In this document: positions 30,748 through 42,310 of the stretch, piece after piece | How the letters are laid out: each line of letters opens with the position of its first letter | Position numbering within the stretch: position 1 is the first letter of the stretch | From: Betaproteobacteria bacterium HGW-Betaproteobacteria-11 | GTDB taxonomy: Bacteria > Pseudomonadota > Gammaproteobacteria > Burkholderiales > Rhodocyclaceae | Reading direction: 5' to 3' | NCBI GenBank assembly: GCA_002842395.1 | Contig: PHCV01000004.1 | Span: forward strand, 194,374-258,373 | DNA length: 64,000 nucleotides | Notes under the pieces: model-generated | The model's input: only the letters and a program-made list of their open reading frames with translations | Databases searched by the model: none | What the model was told of the DNA's origin: nothing | Program-made: the position numbers and the translations under genes

Positions 30748-31131
30748 CTAGGTCGAGTGCAGGAAATCGATAATCGAGGACAACTCGCGGTGCATGGAAC
30801 TCGCCGGCGAATCCTCGGCAACGGAAAAGGTCTCGTTCCCGTTGCCGCCAGGTTTTTCGGTGTTCTCGCCCAGTCGATGGCGCGCGCCGCTGATGGTGAA
30901 GCCTTCCTGATACAGCAGGTCGCGGATACGCCGCACCAGCAGCACTTCATGGTGCTGGTAATAACGCCGGTTGCCGCGTCGCTTGACCGGGCGCAGCTGG
31001 GTAAATTCCTGCTCCCAGTAGCGCAGCACGTGCGGCTTGACGCCGCACAACTCGCTCACCTCGCCGATGGTGAAGTAGCGCTTGGCTGGAATGGGTGGCA
31101 GGTCGACGCGACTAGTGTTCGCTGTTGCCAC
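30748..31131 (-). CDS. MerR-family transcriptional regulator
   Basis: The 127-aa protein has an N-terminal MerR winged helix ([27 protein letters not shown], in part; then [19 protein letters not shown]). There is no cysteine-rich effector loop, so metal sensing is unlikely. This form downstream of ihfA is common in Betaproteobacteria and Gammaproteobacteria. The GTG start at 31131 overlaps the ihfA stop by 20 nt, so translation is coupled. Confidence 0.92.
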   Translation of the reverse strand: MATANTSRVDLPPIPAKRYFTIGEVSELCGVKPHVLRYWEQEFTQLRPVKRRGNRRYYQHHEVLLVRRIRDLLYQEGFTISGARHRLGENTEKPGGNGNETFSVAEDSPASSMHRELSSIIDFLHST

Positions 31132-31417
31132 GAGAGAACTCCTCGACCGCGGCCTTTAGTTTCTGGCTGGCGTGGAAGGTGACGACCCGGCGGGCTGAAA
31201 TCGGAATCTCTTCGCCGGTCTTCGGATTGCGCCCCGGACGTTGCGGTTTGTCGCGCAGCTGGAAGTTGCCGAAGCCGGAAAGCTTGACGCCATCGCCGCT
31301 TTCCAGCGCATTGCGCAACTCGTCAAAAAAAGCCTCCACCATGTCTTTCGCCTCGCGCTTGTTGAGGCCCACCTTTTCGAAAAGGAGGTCGGCGAGTTCC
31401 GCTTTTGTCAATGTCAT
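31112..31417 (-). CDS. ihfA: Integration host factor subunit alpha
   Basis: Histone-like DNA-bending protein that pairs with IhfB. At 101 aa it is typical. [43 protein letters not shown] and [11 protein letters not shown] match the family, and the DNA-intercalating proline is in GRNPKTGE. The start at 31417 has GGAG upstream; the longer frame would overlap pheT's end. It forms the pheS-pheT-ihfA-merR operon. Confidence 0.97.
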   Translation of the reverse strand: MTLTKAELADLLFEKVGLNKREAKDMVEAFFDELRNALESGDGVKLSGFGNFQLRDKPQRPGRNPKTGEEIPISARRVVTFHASQKLKAAVEEFSRGNSEH

Positions 31418-31436
31418 ACCTGCTCCAAAATCCAGT

Positions 31437-33812
31437 TCAGCGCAAGCTGGCGCCAAATTTTTCCTGCGCCACGGTAAGCAGTAGCGCAATTGCAGAGTCT
31501 ACTTCAGCTTCTTCGAGAGTCCGTTCAGTATCTTGCATAACTATGTGAAAAGCAAGACTCTTTTTCATCTCACCAAGATTTTTTCCATGATACACATCGA
31601 ACAGGATGATCTCCTGCACGATGGCCGGCGCAATGGCCCGCAAGGCGGACAAGACCGGCTCCGCCACCTGCTCCTGGGCAATGACCAGGGCGAGGTCACG
31701 GACCACCGCAGGGAAGCGTGAAACTTCTTCGTAGGCCGAAAATGGCGTTGCCAGCAATGCGTTCGCCTCCAGTTCGAAGACGACCGGTGCCGAGCCCAAC
31801 TCGTATTTCTGTACCCAGCGTGGATGCAGTTCCCCCACTACCCCGATCGAGCGACCATCGAGATTCACGTTGGCACAACGGCCAGGATGCAACGCCGGGT
31901 GCTCGATCCGCTGAAATTCGGCGCGACGGGGTGCCAGCAGCGCCTCGACATCGGCCTTGACATCGTAAAAATCGATCTTGCGCGAGGGCAGGCCCCATTG
32001 TTCGGGGGCGGCAAGTCCGGCGGCAAGTCCCGCCAGACGCAAGGGCTGGGCAAAGCCAGCGACGGGAGTTCCTGCCGGCTCGCGCAGAAAACACCGTCCA
32101 AGCTCGAAAATTCGCACGCGCTCGGTTTGCCGTTTGCGATTGGTCACCAGCGTGTCGATCAGTCCGCCGATCAGCGTGGAGCGCATCACGCTCATCTGAC
32201 TGGCAATCGGGTTGGCCAGTACGATCGGCCGGGCGACGGCGGCGAAGTCGCGTTCCCGGGCGGCATCGACGAAGCTGTAGGTCACCACCTCATGGTAGTC
32301 GCGTGCCGCGGCCAGACGGCGCAACTGCATGGGTGTGCGACTCGTTTCGCTGACCGGCATCATCGCCGTTCGCGCCACGGGCGGGAGTGCCGGAATGTTG
32401 TCATAGCCGTGCAGGCGGGCGATTTCCTCGATCAGGTCCTCTTCGATGGCGATATCGAAACGATGCGATGGCGGCGTCACCAGAAGTTGATCGGCCTCGT
32501 GCCGGTAGGAAAAGCCCAGGCCGGAAATAAGCTTTTCAATCTGGTCGGTGGAGAGTGCGATGCCCAGCACTTTGGCGGCACGGTCCATGCGCAGGCACAC
32601 CGGCGTACGCGCCGGCAACTGTGCCGACGCGACGGCTTCGACCACCGGGCCGGGCCGGCCGCCGCAGATTTCGATGATCAATTGCGTCGCGCGCTCGATG
32701 GCCTGGCGTTGCAGTTCGAAGTCGACGCCGCGCTCATAGCGATAGGAGGAATCCGAGGAGAAGCCGAGCGCACGTGCCTTGCCGGCAATGGCATCAGGCG
32801 CGAAGAAAGCGCTCTCGAGAAACAGGTCGGTCGTCATCTCGCTGATCCCCGAATGCTCGCCACCCATGATGCCTGCCAGTGCCAGCGGTTTGGCCTCATC
32901 GGCGATCAGTGGGGTGTCGGCAGTGGGCGTGACAGTCTGCTCGTTGAGCAGCAGCAGTTGCTCGCCAGGCTGCGGATAGCGCACATGGATCGCGCCGGCC
33001 AGTTGTGCATCGTCGAAAGCATGCAATGGCTGGCCAAGTTCGAGCATCACATAGTTGGTGACGTCGACCAGCGCGGAGATCGAACGGACGCCGCAGCGCT
33101 CGATGCGTTGCTTCATCCAGTCAGGTGTCGGCGCCTGCGCATTCACACCACGCACGATGCGGCCGCAGTAGCGCGGGCAGGCAGCCGGTGCGTCGAGCAC
33201 GACGGCACGCGTCTCGTCATGCACTGCGGCGACCGGCCCGATGCGGGGCAAGGTCAGCGGCGCACCGGTCAGCGCCGCGACTTCGCGTGCGATGCCGACC
33301 AGCGACAGGCAGTCGGCACGGTTCGGCGTCAGTTTGAGGGTAAGCAGTTTGTCGTCGAGATCGAGGTACTGACGCACATCCATGCCTGGCGGAGCATCGG
33401 CCGGCAAGACCAACAGGCCGCCCTGATCGTCGGAGAGACCCAACTCGCGCGCCGAACAGAGCATGCCGAAGCTCTCGATGCCACGTACCCTGGCCTTCTT
33501 GATCTCGATGCCGGGCAATTTCGCGCCAACCATTGCACAGGGAACGAGCAGACCGGCAGCGGCATTCGGCGCGCCACAGACGATCTGCAGGATGCCGCCG
33601 GCACCGGTATCGACCGAGCAGAGTTTCAGCTTGTCGGCATCGGGATGCTTCTCGGCGGTCAGGATGCGCCCGACGACGACATTGGAAAAGTCGGCGCTGG
33701 CGGAACGGCACTCCTCGACCTCGAGGCCGGCCATGGTCAGGGTATGGCACAGCACCTCGGTCGTCAAAGGCGGGTTGCACAGGTTGCGCAGCCAGGATTC
33801 GGAAAATTGCAT
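31437..33812 (-). CDS. pheT: Phenylalanine--tRNA ligase beta subunit
   Basis: Beta subunit of the alpha2beta2 synthetase; 791 aa. N-terminal tRNA-binding (EMAP-like) domain with [19 protein letters not shown], the B3/B4 editing domain, B5 with [16 protein letters not shown], and a C-terminal anticodon-binding FDX-ACB domain ending EKFGASLR. The core [17 protein letters not shown] is typical. It lies 21 bp downstream of pheS. A repeat copy encodes SASADFSN near residue 40. Confidence 0.97.
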   Translation of the reverse strand: MQFSESWLRNLCNPPLTTEVLCHTLTMAGLEVEECRSASADFSNVVVGRILTAEKHPDADKLKLCSVDTGAGGILQIVCGAPNAAAGLLVPCAMVGAKLPGIEIKKARVRGIESFGMLCSARELGLSDDQGGLLVLPADAPPGMDVRQYLDLDDKLLTLKLTPNRADCLSLVGIAREVAALTGAPLTLPRIGPVAAVHDETRAVVLDAPAACPRYCGRIVRGVNAQAPTPDWMKQRIERCGVRSISALVDVTNYVMLELGQPLHAFDDAQLAGAIHVRYPQPGEQLLLLNEQTVTPTADTPLIADEAKPLALAGIMGGEHSGISEMTTDLFLESAFFAPDAIAGKARALGFSSDSSYRYERGVDFELQRQAIERATQLIIEICGGRPGPVVEAVASAQLPARTPVCLRMDRAAKVLGIALSTDQIEKLISGLGFSYRHEADQLLVTPPSHRFDIAIEEDLIEEIARLHGYDNIPALPPVARTAMMPVSETSRTPMQLRRLAAARDYHEVVTYSFVDAARERDFAAVARPIVLANPIASQMSVMRSTLIGGLIDTLVTNRKRQTERVRIFELGRCFLREPAGTPVAGFAQPLRLAGLAAGLAAPEQWGLPSRKIDFYDVKADVEALLAPRRAEFQRIEHPALHPGRCANVNLDGRSIGVVGELHPRWVQKYELGSAPVVFELEANALLATPFSAYEEVSRFPAVVRDLALVIAQEQVAEPVLSALRAIAPAIVQEIILFDVYHGKNLGEMKKSLAFHIVMQDTERTLEEAEVDSAIALLLTVAQEKFGASLR
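33686..33709 (+). repeat. Dispersed repeat copy (inside pheT)
   Basis: It reads AAAAGTCGGCGCTGGCGGA followed by ACGGC. On the pheT strand it encodes SASADFS, a different frame from the serC copy. Confidence 0.75.
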
Positions 33813-33833
33813 GACGCGATGGAAGGGTAACGG

Positions 33834-35051
<1,218 letters not shown>

Positions 35052-35411
35052 TCAGGCCGATAGATGCGTCCGCGCCTGGTTGGCCAGGGCAGCGAACGCC
35101 GGCTTGTCGAACACGGCCAGATCCGCCAGCACCTTGCGATCGACTTCGATCGAAGCCTTCTTCAGGCCGTTCATCAGCGTGCTGTACTTCAGGCCCAGCT
35201 CGCGGGCGCCGGCATTGATCCGGGCGATCCACAGGGCACGAAACTGGCGTTTGCGCTGGCGGCGGTCACGGTAGGCATACTGCCCGGCCTTCATCACCGC
35301 TTCCTTGGCGATGCGATAGACCGTGCTGCGCCGGCCGCGATAGCCCTTGGCCAGCTTGAGAATCTTCTTGTGGCGCGCGTGCGCCGTTACTCCACGTTTG
35401 ACTCTTGGCAT
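35052..35411 (-). CDS. rplT: 50S ribosomal protein L20
   Basis: Basic 119-aa ribosomal protein with the conserved [19 protein letters not shown] start, [29 protein letters not shown] and [15 protein letters not shown]. It follows rpmI by 12 bp, in the infC-rpmI-rplT order; L20 often autoregulates this operon. Confidence 0.98.
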   Translation of the reverse strand: MPRVKRGVTAHARHKKILKLAKGYRGRRSTVYRIAKEAVMKAGQYAYRDRRQRKRQFRALWIARINAGARELGLKYSTLMNGLKKASIEVDRKVLADLAVFDKPAFAALANQARTHLSA

Positions 35412-35423
35412 GGTCCGTTCTCC

Positions 35424-35621
35424 TTAAGCGTTCGGCAACATGGCGCGAACGGATTTGACATCGGACGCATGGACCGTAAGCATGCCGCGCAACTGGCGCT
35501 TGGTCTTGGTCGTTTTCTTGGTGAGAATGTGGCGCTTGAACGCCTGCGAGCGCTTGATGCTGCCGGAAGCGCGCACGATAAAGCGCTTCTTGGCCCCGCT
35601 CTTGGTCTTCATCTTCGGCAT
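35424..35621 (-). CDS. rpmI: 50S ribosomal protein L35
   Basis: The 65-aa protein has [16 protein letters not shown] and the basic block [20 protein letters not shown]. The start at 35621 is the family start, with GGGAGAT upstream. It lies between infC and rplT. Confidence 0.98.
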   Translation of the reverse strand: MPKMKTKSGAKKRFIVRASGSIKRSQAFKRHILTKKTTKTKRQLRGMLTVHASDVKSVRAMLPNA

Positions 35622-35739
35622 CGAAGATCTCCCTATTGCATGACAGCCAGGTGTTTCCCGCCTCGGGAACGCTTGATGACCCGCCATCACTTCTTGCCCC
35701 CGCGTACTTGCGTACCCGAGGGAAATTCTGCCAACCGTT

Positions 35740-36267
35740 TCAGTGCTGCTTTTTCTTCGAGGGCGAGAGCACCATGACGAGCTGCCGTCCTTCCATCCGG
35801 GGAAACTGCTCGACCATCGCCTGCTGCTCGAGATCGGCTTTGATTCGCTCCAGCATGCGCATGCCGAGTTCCTGGTGCGCCATTTCGCGGCCCCGGAAAC
35901 GCAGCGTGATCTTCGCCTTGTCACCCTCGCCGAGGAACTTCGTCGCATTGCGCAGCTTGATCTGGTAATCGTTCTCGTCCGTACCCGGGCGAAACTTGAT
36001 TTCCTTGACCTGTACCTGCTTCTGCTTCTGCCTTGCCTCGTGTGCCCGCTTCGCTTCCTGATACTTGAACTTGCCGACGTCCATGATCTTGCAGACGGGT
36101 GGCACGGCGGCGGGAGCAATTTCCACCAGATCCAGACCGGCCTCCTCGGCCAGCGCCAGCGCCTGACGAATCGGGACGATCCCTAACTGCTCACCCCCCT
36201 CCCCGACCAGCCGTACTTCGGGAGAGGTAATTTCGTCATTGAGACGCTGCGATTTTTCCTGAGCGAT
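35740..36267 (-). CDS. infC: Translation initiation factor IF-3, starting with AUC
   Basis: IF-3 keeps ribosomal subunits apart and checks start codons. The 175-aa product begins [13 protein letters not shown], followed by [20 protein letters not shown], the complete N-domain. Then come [20 protein letters not shown], the linker and the C-domain ([13 protein letters not shown]). No ATG, GTG or TTG lies where needed; the frame starts at ATC (36267), 8-9 nt after GGAGA. Rare AUU/AUC starts are the known basis of IF-3 autoregulation. A start at an internal ATG would remove the N-domain. It lies 25 bp after thrS. Confidence 0.93.
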   Translation of the reverse strand: MAQEKSQRLNDEITSPEVRLVGEGGEQLGIVPIRQALALAEEAGLDLVEIAPAAVPPVCKIMDVGKFKYQEAKRAHEARQKQKQVQVKEIKFRPGTDENDYQIKLRNATKFLGEGDKAKITLRFRGREMAHQELGMRMLERIKADLEQQAMVEQFPRMEGRQLVMVLSPSKKKQH

Positions 36268-36292
36268 GGTTCAAATCTCCATAAAAATTAAA

Positions 36293-38221
36293 TCAGGCCG
36301 CAACGACACCCCCGCCCTTGCTGCCTTTCTCATGCAGCAAACGTTCAATCAAGGCTTGGGGAGACATCTGCCCGAGATCCTGATTGCCACGGGCACGCAA
36401 CGCGACCAACCCGGCGGCCTTTTCCTTGTCGCCGACAACAACAATGTAAGGCCGTTTCAAAACACTATGTTCTCGTATTTTATAGTTAATTTTTTCGCCG
36501 CGCAAATCATTCTCGACGCGCAGGCCGGCCGCGCGCAACATTTGTGTGATTTGCGCGGCGTAATCGTCCTGCGCTTCCGAAATATTGGCCACCACCACCT
36601 GCACCGGCGCCAGCCACAACGGCAGCGCACCGGCATGATTTTCGATGAGGATGCCGATGAACCGCTCGAGCGATCCGAGGATGGCCCGATGCAGCATGAC
36701 CGGCGTGTGGCGGCTGTTGTCCTCGCCGACATACTCCGCGCCCAGCCGCGCCGGCATCGAGAAATCCACCTGCATGGTGCCGCACTGCCAGGAACGGCCG
36801 ATGGCGTCCTTGATATGAAATTCGATCTTGGGGCCATAGAAGGCGCCCTCGCCCGGCAGCTCCGTCCATTCCAGCCCGGAAGCGGAGAGGCCGTCGCGCA
36901 GGGCCGCCTCGGCCTTGTCCCAGACTTCCTCGGAACCGACCCGCCCCTCCGGCCGCAGGGCGATCTTGACCGCCACGTCAGTGAAGCCGAAATCGGCATA
37001 GACCTTCTGCACCAGTCGGTTGAAGGCCACCACCTCGGCCTCGATCTGATCCTCGGTGCAGAAGATATGGCCGTCGTCCTGGGTGAAGCCGCGCACCCGC
37101 ATCACGCCGTGCAGCGCGCCCGAGGGCTCGTTGCGATGGCAGGAGCCGAATTCGCCATAGCGCAGCGGCAGATCGCGGTAGGAGCGCACGCCCATGTTGT
37201 AAATCTGCACATGACCCGGGCAATTCATCGGTTTGACCGCATAGTCGCGATTTTCCGAGGCGGTAGTGAACATGTTGTCCTTGTAATGTTCCCAGTGCCC
37301 CGACTTTTCCCACAGACTCTTGTCCAGAATCTGCGGGCAGCGCACCTCCTGGTAGCCATTGTCGCGATAGACCGCGCGCATGTATTGCTCGATTTCCTGC
37401 CAGACCGTCCACCCGTGCGGATGCCAGAACACCAGGCCCGGCGCCTCTTCCTGCAGATGGAACAGATCGAGTTGCCGGCCGAGTTTGCGGTGGTCGCGCT
37501 TCTCGGCTTCCTCGAGCAGATGCAGATAGGCTTCGAGGTCTTCCTTCTTCGCCCAGGCGGTGCCGTAAATCCGCTGCAACTGTTCGTTTTTCTGGTCGCC
37601 GCGCCAGTAGGCGCCGGCCACCTTCATCAGCTTGAACACCTTGAGCTTGCCGGTCGAAGGCACATGCGGTCCGCGACACAGATCGACGAAGTCGCCTTTG
37701 CGGTACAGGCTGATCACCTGGTCCGGCGGAATCGCGGCAATCAGCTCGGCCTTGTAATGCTCGCCAATCGATTCGAAAAATTCCACCGCCTGATCGCGCG
37801 CCCACTCCTCGCGGACGACGGGAAAATCCTGCTTCGCCAGTTCCGCCATGCGTTTCTCGATCGCCGCCAGGTCTTCCGGCGTAAACGGACGCTTGCAGGC
37901 GAAATCGTAGTAGAAGCCGTTGTCGACCACCGGACCGATGGTCACCTGCGCCTCGGGGAACAGTTCCTTCACGGCATAGGCCAGAAGATGCGCCGTGGAA
38001 TGCCGGATGATTTCCAGTCCGTCGGCGTCCTTGTCGGTGACGATGGCCAGATGCGCGTCCTGCTCGATGCGGCACGACGTATCCACCAGCAGACCGTCGA
38101 CCCGCCCGGCCAGCGCTGCCTTGGCCAGCCCGGCGCCGATCGAGGCGGCGACCTCGGCCACCGTCGGCGGCCGGGCGAACTCGCGTTGCGAACCATCGGG
38201 CAGGGTGACGACGACCGGCAT
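36293..38221 (-). CDS. thrS: Threonine--tRNA ligase
   Basis: Class II synthetase, 642 aa. An N-terminal TGS domain (~1-62) is followed by the editing domain with [16 protein letters not shown] and the zinc-core motifs [29 protein letters not shown] and [10 protein letters not shown]. The anticodon-binding domain ends the protein ([15 protein letters not shown]). GGAG lies 8 nt before the ATG. It begins the run thrS-infC-rpmI-rplT. Confidence 0.98.
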   Translation of the reverse strand: MPVVVTLPDGSQREFARPPTVAEVAASIGAGLAKAALAGRVDGLLVDTSCRIEQDAHLAIVTDKDADGLEIIRHSTAHLLAYAVKELFPEAQVTIGPVVDNGFYYDFACKRPFTPEDLAAIEKRMAELAKQDFPVVREEWARDQAVEFFESIGEHYKAELIAAIPPDQVISLYRKGDFVDLCRGPHVPSTGKLKVFKLMKVAGAYWRGDQKNEQLQRIYGTAWAKKEDLEAYLHLLEEAEKRDHRKLGRQLDLFHLQEEAPGLVFWHPHGWTVWQEIEQYMRAVYRDNGYQEVRCPQILDKSLWEKSGHWEHYKDNMFTTASENRDYAVKPMNCPGHVQIYNMGVRSYRDLPLRYGEFGSCHRNEPSGALHGVMRVRGFTQDDGHIFCTEDQIEAEVVAFNRLVQKVYADFGFTDVAVKIALRPEGRVGSEEVWDKAEAALRDGLSASGLEWTELPGEGAFYGPKIEFHIKDAIGRSWQCGTMQVDFSMPARLGAEYVGEDNSRHTPVMLHRAILGSLERFIGILIENHAGALPLWLAPVQVVVANISEAQDDYAAQITQMLRAAGLRVENDLRGEKINYKIREHSVLKRPYIVVVGDKEKAAGLVALRARGNQDLGQMSPQALIERLLHEKGSKGGGVVAA

Positions 38222-38351
38222 TGTTCTACTCCATGAAATTGACCGTCAGAACCGCAGGAAAAGCCAGTGTCGAATGACAGCGGGAAAGGCAAAATTTTAG
38301 CACGGCGAACCCGGCGCCCGGCGGCGCCGAACGCAGAAGATCACGTCTGAA

Positions 38352-40946
38352 TCACGCCCGCAGGGCTTCGATCGCCGGCTGTCGCAGCAGTGGCGAAAGC
38401 GTCCACCAGGCGGCGAACACCGTGAGCAGTCCGCCGGCCAGCGCCCCGATCAGCACCAGCTCGCCGTGCGGCAGGTAGTCGAGATGAAAGACGAACTGCG
38501 CCAGGCTCCAGCCCATCAGGCTCGCCGCCACGCCGGCCAGCGTGCCGGCCAGTCCGCCGAGCAGAAAAAATTCGGCAATCAGCGCCGCCGTCAGCTGCCG
38601 CCGTCGCGCGCCCAGGGCGCGCAGGATGGCCAGCGTCTGCCGCCGCTCGTCGCTGCCCGCCAGTAGCGCCGCCACCAGCACGGCCAGCCCCGCCAGCACG
38701 GCAAAACCGAAAACCAGCAGCACCGCATGCACCACCTGGTCGAGCGTGGCATCGAGCTGGCGCAACACGGCCGCGACATCGATCACCGTCAGATTGGGGA
38801 ACGCCTGAATCAGCTGCGGAATGAATCGGCCACGCTCCGGCGGCAGGTAAAAACTGGTGATGAACGTGGTGGGCGCGCCATCGAGCTGGCCCGGCGGAGC
38901 CATGACAAAGAAATTGACCCGCATCGAATCCCAGTCCAGCGCACGCAACGAGGTGACCGGCGCCGCCAGATGCTGTCCGGCAATATCGTATTCGAGACGA
39001 TCGCCAAGCCTCAAGCCGAGCGTCTCGGCCAGTCCCTGTTCGACCGAGAACTCGGCCACCGCCCTGGCCCCCGGCCAGCGCCCGGCACTGATGCGGTTGC
39101 CGGCCGGCAGTTCGGCCGCCCAGGACAGGTTGAATTCACGATCGACCAGCCGCTGGGCACGTTCGTCGGCATAGCTTTGAGCGGTGATCGGCTGCCCATT
39201 GACCGCCACCAGGCGGCCACGCACCATCGGTGCCAGACTTGGCGCCGGCAGGCCGTAAGCGAGGAAAAAGTCGGCGATGGCGGCACGCTGATCGGGCTGG
39301 ATGTTGATCACGAAACGGTTCGGCGCATCGGGCGGAACGCGCCGCTGCCAGCTCGCCAGCAAATCGCCACGCACCACGACGAACAGCAGCAGGGCCGTCA
39401 GCCCGAGCGCCAGGGCCACCGCCTGCACCACGGTCGTCGAAAGATGCCGGCGCAGATTGGCGAGCCCCAGATGGAAGCCATAGCCCCAGCCGTTACCGCC
39501 GCCACGCGGCGTACGCGGCGTACGCAACGCAAAGCGGCCGAGCACGGCCACCAGCACCCGCGCCATCGCGGCAAAGAAAACCAGCGCGAGGACGAAACCG
39601 CCGAGCACGATCGCCCCCAGCCGCAACTCGCCCGCCAGCCATACCATCAGCGCGGCGAGCAGCCCGCCGCCAAGCGCATAGGCGGCGAGTGATGTGCTTT
39701 CCACTCCCTCCATTTCGCGGCGCAACACCCGCAGTGGCGGTGCGTGCCTGAGACGCATCAGCGGCGGCAGGACAAAACCGGCGACCAGCGTCATGCCCAC
39801 CGCGAAACCATGCAGCCACGGCCGGAAAGACGGCGCGGATGTGCCTTGCACGCCGGGGATCCCGCTTTGCGGGCCGGCGTCGGCGAGCAGCAGATCGCCG
39901 ACGAACTGCAACAAGCCCAGATGCACCAGATAGCCCAGCGCGCCGCCAAGCAGGGTGGCGAGCAGACCGAAGATCAGAAACTCGCTGCCAAAGATTGCGA
40001 CGAGTTGCGACTGCTGCGCACCCAGCGTGCGCATCACCGCGCAGCCATCGAGATGACGCCGCAGGAACCGCTCGCTGGCCAGCGCCACCGCCACCGCCGC
40101 CAGCACCACCGCAAGCAGCGAAGCCAGACGCAGGAAGCGCTGCGCGCGTTCGAGCAGGTTGCGAACCTCCGGCCGGGCGTTATCGAGGCTCTCGATCTTC
40201 TCGCCGCGACCGAGGCTCGTCTCGGCCCAGCGCTGGAAGCGGGCCACCGCCGCCGGCTCGCCGGCCAGGTGCAGCCGGTAGCTTGCCCGGCTGCCGGCTT
40301 GCAGCAAGCCGGTTCGCGGCAGATCGGCGAGATCGATCAGCAGCCGCGGCGCGATGGCAAAAAGCTGGATGCCGCGATCCGGCTCCAGGGTCAGCACCGC
40401 ATCGACCGTGACCTGCATCTGCCCCAACGCCAGGCGCGAACCGCGCGCCAGATTCAGCGTCGTCGTCAGCCGTTCGTCGGCCCAGGCATGGCCATGCGCG
40501 GGAATCTCCGCCGTGGCCTGATCCGCCGCGTTCAACGTCGGCGCCAGACGCAGGGCGCCGCGCAAGGGATAGTCCTTCGACACCGCCTTGATCTCGACCA
40601 GTTGGGTCGCCGGTGCGCCCCCTTCCCCGCCCCCTTCCCTGTCCCCTCCCGCCGCTACCTGCACCATGCTGGGAAAGGTCACGCTTTCGGCCAGGCGCAA
40701 CCCCTCGGCGCGGGCGTGTTCGCGGAAGGACTCGCGCCACGGGTGATCGGCGGTGAGCAGCAGATCGCCGCCCAGGAGCTGGTGCGCCTCGCGCTGCAAG
40801 GCCTGCTCCATCCGGTCGGCGAGAAAATCGACACTGGAAAGCGCCGCCACCGCGAGCACCATCGCCAGCCCCAGCATGGTCAGCTCCCCGGCGCGCAGAT
40901 CGCGCCAGAGCATGCGCAGGGCGAGGAGGAGCGAGCGACCTTTCAC
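38352..40946 (-). CDS. ybbP: Lipoprotein-release-type ABC permease (YbbP/FtsX-like)
   Basis: Large 864-aa MacB/FtsX-fold permease with the YbbP layout: N-terminal TM helix, periplasmic domain (~45-250), three-helix block, further helices, a second periplasmic domain and a final FtsX unit (HAVLLVFGFAVLAGLAVLVAALLAGSDERRQTLAILRALG). YbbP usually pairs with the ATPase YbbA encoded next to it; no ATPase is adjacent here. The role is likely in lipoprotein or envelope substrate export. It overlaps radA by 4 nt. A Gly/Glu insert (GGDREGGGEGGAP) lies near residue 105. Confidence 0.88.
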   Translation of the reverse strand: MKGRSLLLALRMLWRDLRAGELTMLGLAMVLAVAALSSVDFLADRMEQALQREAHQLLGGDLLLTADHPWRESFREHARAEGLRLAESVTFPSMVQVAAGGDREGGGEGGAPATQLVEIKAVSKDYPLRGALRLAPTLNAADQATAEIPAHGHAWADERLTTTLNLARGSRLALGQMQVTVDAVLTLEPDRGIQLFAIAPRLLIDLADLPRTGLLQAGSRASYRLHLAGEPAAVARFQRWAETSLGRGEKIESLDNARPEVRNLLERAQRFLRLASLLAVVLAAVAVALASERFLRRHLDGCAVMRTLGAQQSQLVAIFGSEFLIFGLLATLLGGALGYLVHLGLLQFVGDLLLADAGPQSGIPGVQGTSAPSFRPWLHGFAVGMTLVAGFVLPPLMRLRHAPPLRVLRREMEGVESTSLAAYALGGGLLAALMVWLAGELRLGAIVLGGFVLALVFFAAMARVLVAVLGRFALRTPRTPRGGGNGWGYGFHLGLANLRRHLSTTVVQAVALALGLTALLLFVVVRGDLLASWQRRVPPDAPNRFVINIQPDQRAAIADFFLAYGLPAPSLAPMVRGRLVAVNGQPITAQSYADERAQRLVDREFNLSWAAELPAGNRISAGRWPGARAVAEFSVEQGLAETLGLRLGDRLEYDIAGQHLAAPVTSLRALDWDSMRVNFFVMAPPGQLDGAPTTFITSFYLPPERGRFIPQLIQAFPNLTVIDVAAVLRQLDATLDQVVHAVLLVFGFAVLAGLAVLVAALLAGSDERRQTLAILRALGARRRQLTAALIAEFFLLGGLAGTLAGVAASLMGWSLAQFVFHLDYLPHGELVLIGALAGGLLTVFAAWWTLSPLLRQPAIEALRA
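39265..39287 (+). repeat. Dispersed repeat copy (inside ybbP), diverged
   Basis: It reads AAAAAGTCGGCGATGGCGGC and then ACG, one change in the core. On the coding strand it encodes RAAIADFF. Confidence 0.6.
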
Positions 40947-42307
40947 TCGCGTACCGCCTCGATCACCTGTTCGATGCGTTCGACGGGCACCACGGTGAGG
41001 CCGGCGATCGGTTGTTTGGGGGCGTTGGCCTTGGGCACGATGGCGCGGGTGAAGCCGAGCTTGGCGGCTTCCTTGAGGCGCTCCTGGCCGCGTGGCGCGG
41101 GGCGGATTTCGCCGGCCAAGCCCACCTCGCCGAAGACCACCAGTTTGGCTGGCAGGGGCTTGTTTTTCAGCGAGGAGACGATGGCCAGCAGCACCGCCAG
41201 ATCAGCCGCCGGCTCGGTGATCTTGACCCCGCCGACAGCATTGACGAAGACATCCTGATCGGAGCAAACCACGCCGGCATGCCGATGCAGGACGGCGAGC
41301 AGCATCGCCAGCCGGTTTTGTTCGAGGCCGACGGAAAGCCGGCGCGGATTGCCAAAGGCGGTATCGACCAGAGCCTGGATTTCGACCAGCAACGGGCGCG
41401 TGCCTTCCTGGGTGACCAGAACGCAGGAGCCGGAGACAGCCTGGGCATGTTGCGACAAGAACAGCGCCGACGGGTTGGATACGCCGCGCAGACCTTTGTC
41501 GGTCATGGCGAACACACCCAGTTCATTCACCGCGCCGAAGCGGTTCTTGAAGGCCCGCACCAGGCGGAAACTGGAGTGCGTGTCGCCTTCGAAATAGAGC
41601 ACGGTATCGACGATATGTTCGAGTACACGCGGCCCGGCCAGCGCGCCGTCCTTGGTCACGTGGCCGACGAGGATGATGGTGGTGCCGCTTTGCTTGGCGA
41701 AGCGCGTCAGCTGCGCCGAGCATTCGCGCACCTGGGCCACCGAGCCGGGAGCGGATTGCAGCACGTCCGACCAGACGGTCTGGATCGAGTCGATCACCGC
41801 GACTTCCGGGCGCAGCGAGCTCAGGGTGGCGAGTATTTTTTCCAGGTTGATCTCGGCCAGCAGTTGCATCTCGCCGGCTTCGAGCTGCAGGCGCTGCGCG
41901 CGGAGGGCGACCTGCTCGCCGGATTCCTCGCCGCTGACGTAAAGCGCGCGGCGACGCGCCTGACTCATCCGGGAAAGCGCCTGCAAGAGCAGGGTCGACT
42001 TGCCGATGCCCGGATCGCCGCCAATCAGCACCACGCCGCCGGATACCAGGCCGCCACCGAGCACGCGATCGAACTCCTCGATCCCGGTTGGCTGCCGCGA
42101 CTCCTCCCGCGGGCGAATGCCGGAAAGCGTCTGCACGCCCTGCGGGGCGCCGCTCAGCGCCGCGAAGCTGCGTCCTGCCGGCGTGGCCGCTTCGATCACC
42201 GCCTCGACCAGCGTGTTCCACTGTCCGCAGCCCGGACACTGGCCCTGCCACTTGGGTGCGCTGGCGCCGCATTCGGTGCAGGAAAAAACGCTTTTCGCTT
42301 TGGCCAT
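40943..42307 (-). CDS. radA: DNA repair protein RadA
   Basis: RecA-like protein aiding branch migration in recombination; 454 aa. An N-terminal C4 zinc finger has Cys10, 13, 24 and 27 (CTECGASAPKWQGQCPGC). Walker A is GGDPGIGKST. The RadA-specific KNRFG motif is present (FKNRFGAVNELG), and a Lon-like domain ends the protein (GEVGLAGEIRPAPRGQERLKEA in two parts). It is co-oriented with alr, which ends 3 bp upstream. Confidence 0.97.
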   Translation of the reverse strand: MAKAKSVFSCTECGASAPKWQGQCPGCGQWNTLVEAVIEAATPAGRSFAALSGAPQGVQTLSGIRPREESRQPTGIEEFDRVLGGGLVSGGVVLIGGDPGIGKSTLLLQALSRMSQARRRALYVSGEESGEQVALRAQRLQLEAGEMQLLAEINLEKILATLSSLRPEVAVIDSIQTVWSDVLQSAPGSVAQVRECSAQLTRFAKQSGTTIILVGHVTKDGALAGPRVLEHIVDTVLYFEGDTHSSFRLVRAFKNRFGAVNELGVFAMTDKGLRGVSNPSALFLSQHAQAVSGSCVLVTQEGTRPLLVEIQALVDTAFGNPRRLSVGLEQNRLAMLLAVLHRHAGVVCSDQDVFVNAVGGVKITEPAADLAVLLAIVSSLKNKPLPAKLVVFGEVGLAGEIRPAPRGQERLKEAAKLGFTRAIVPKANAPKQPIAGLTVVPVERIEQVIEAVRE

Positions 42308-42310
42308 CGG

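Noticed and set aside
31824-33830. A 668-residue open frame on the plus strand
   Set aside because: It is antisense to pheT, without ribosome site or family signal.
36266-38236. A 656-residue open frame on the plus strand
   Set aside because: It is antisense to thrS and its protein has no recognisable domain; thrS on the other strand is unambiguous.
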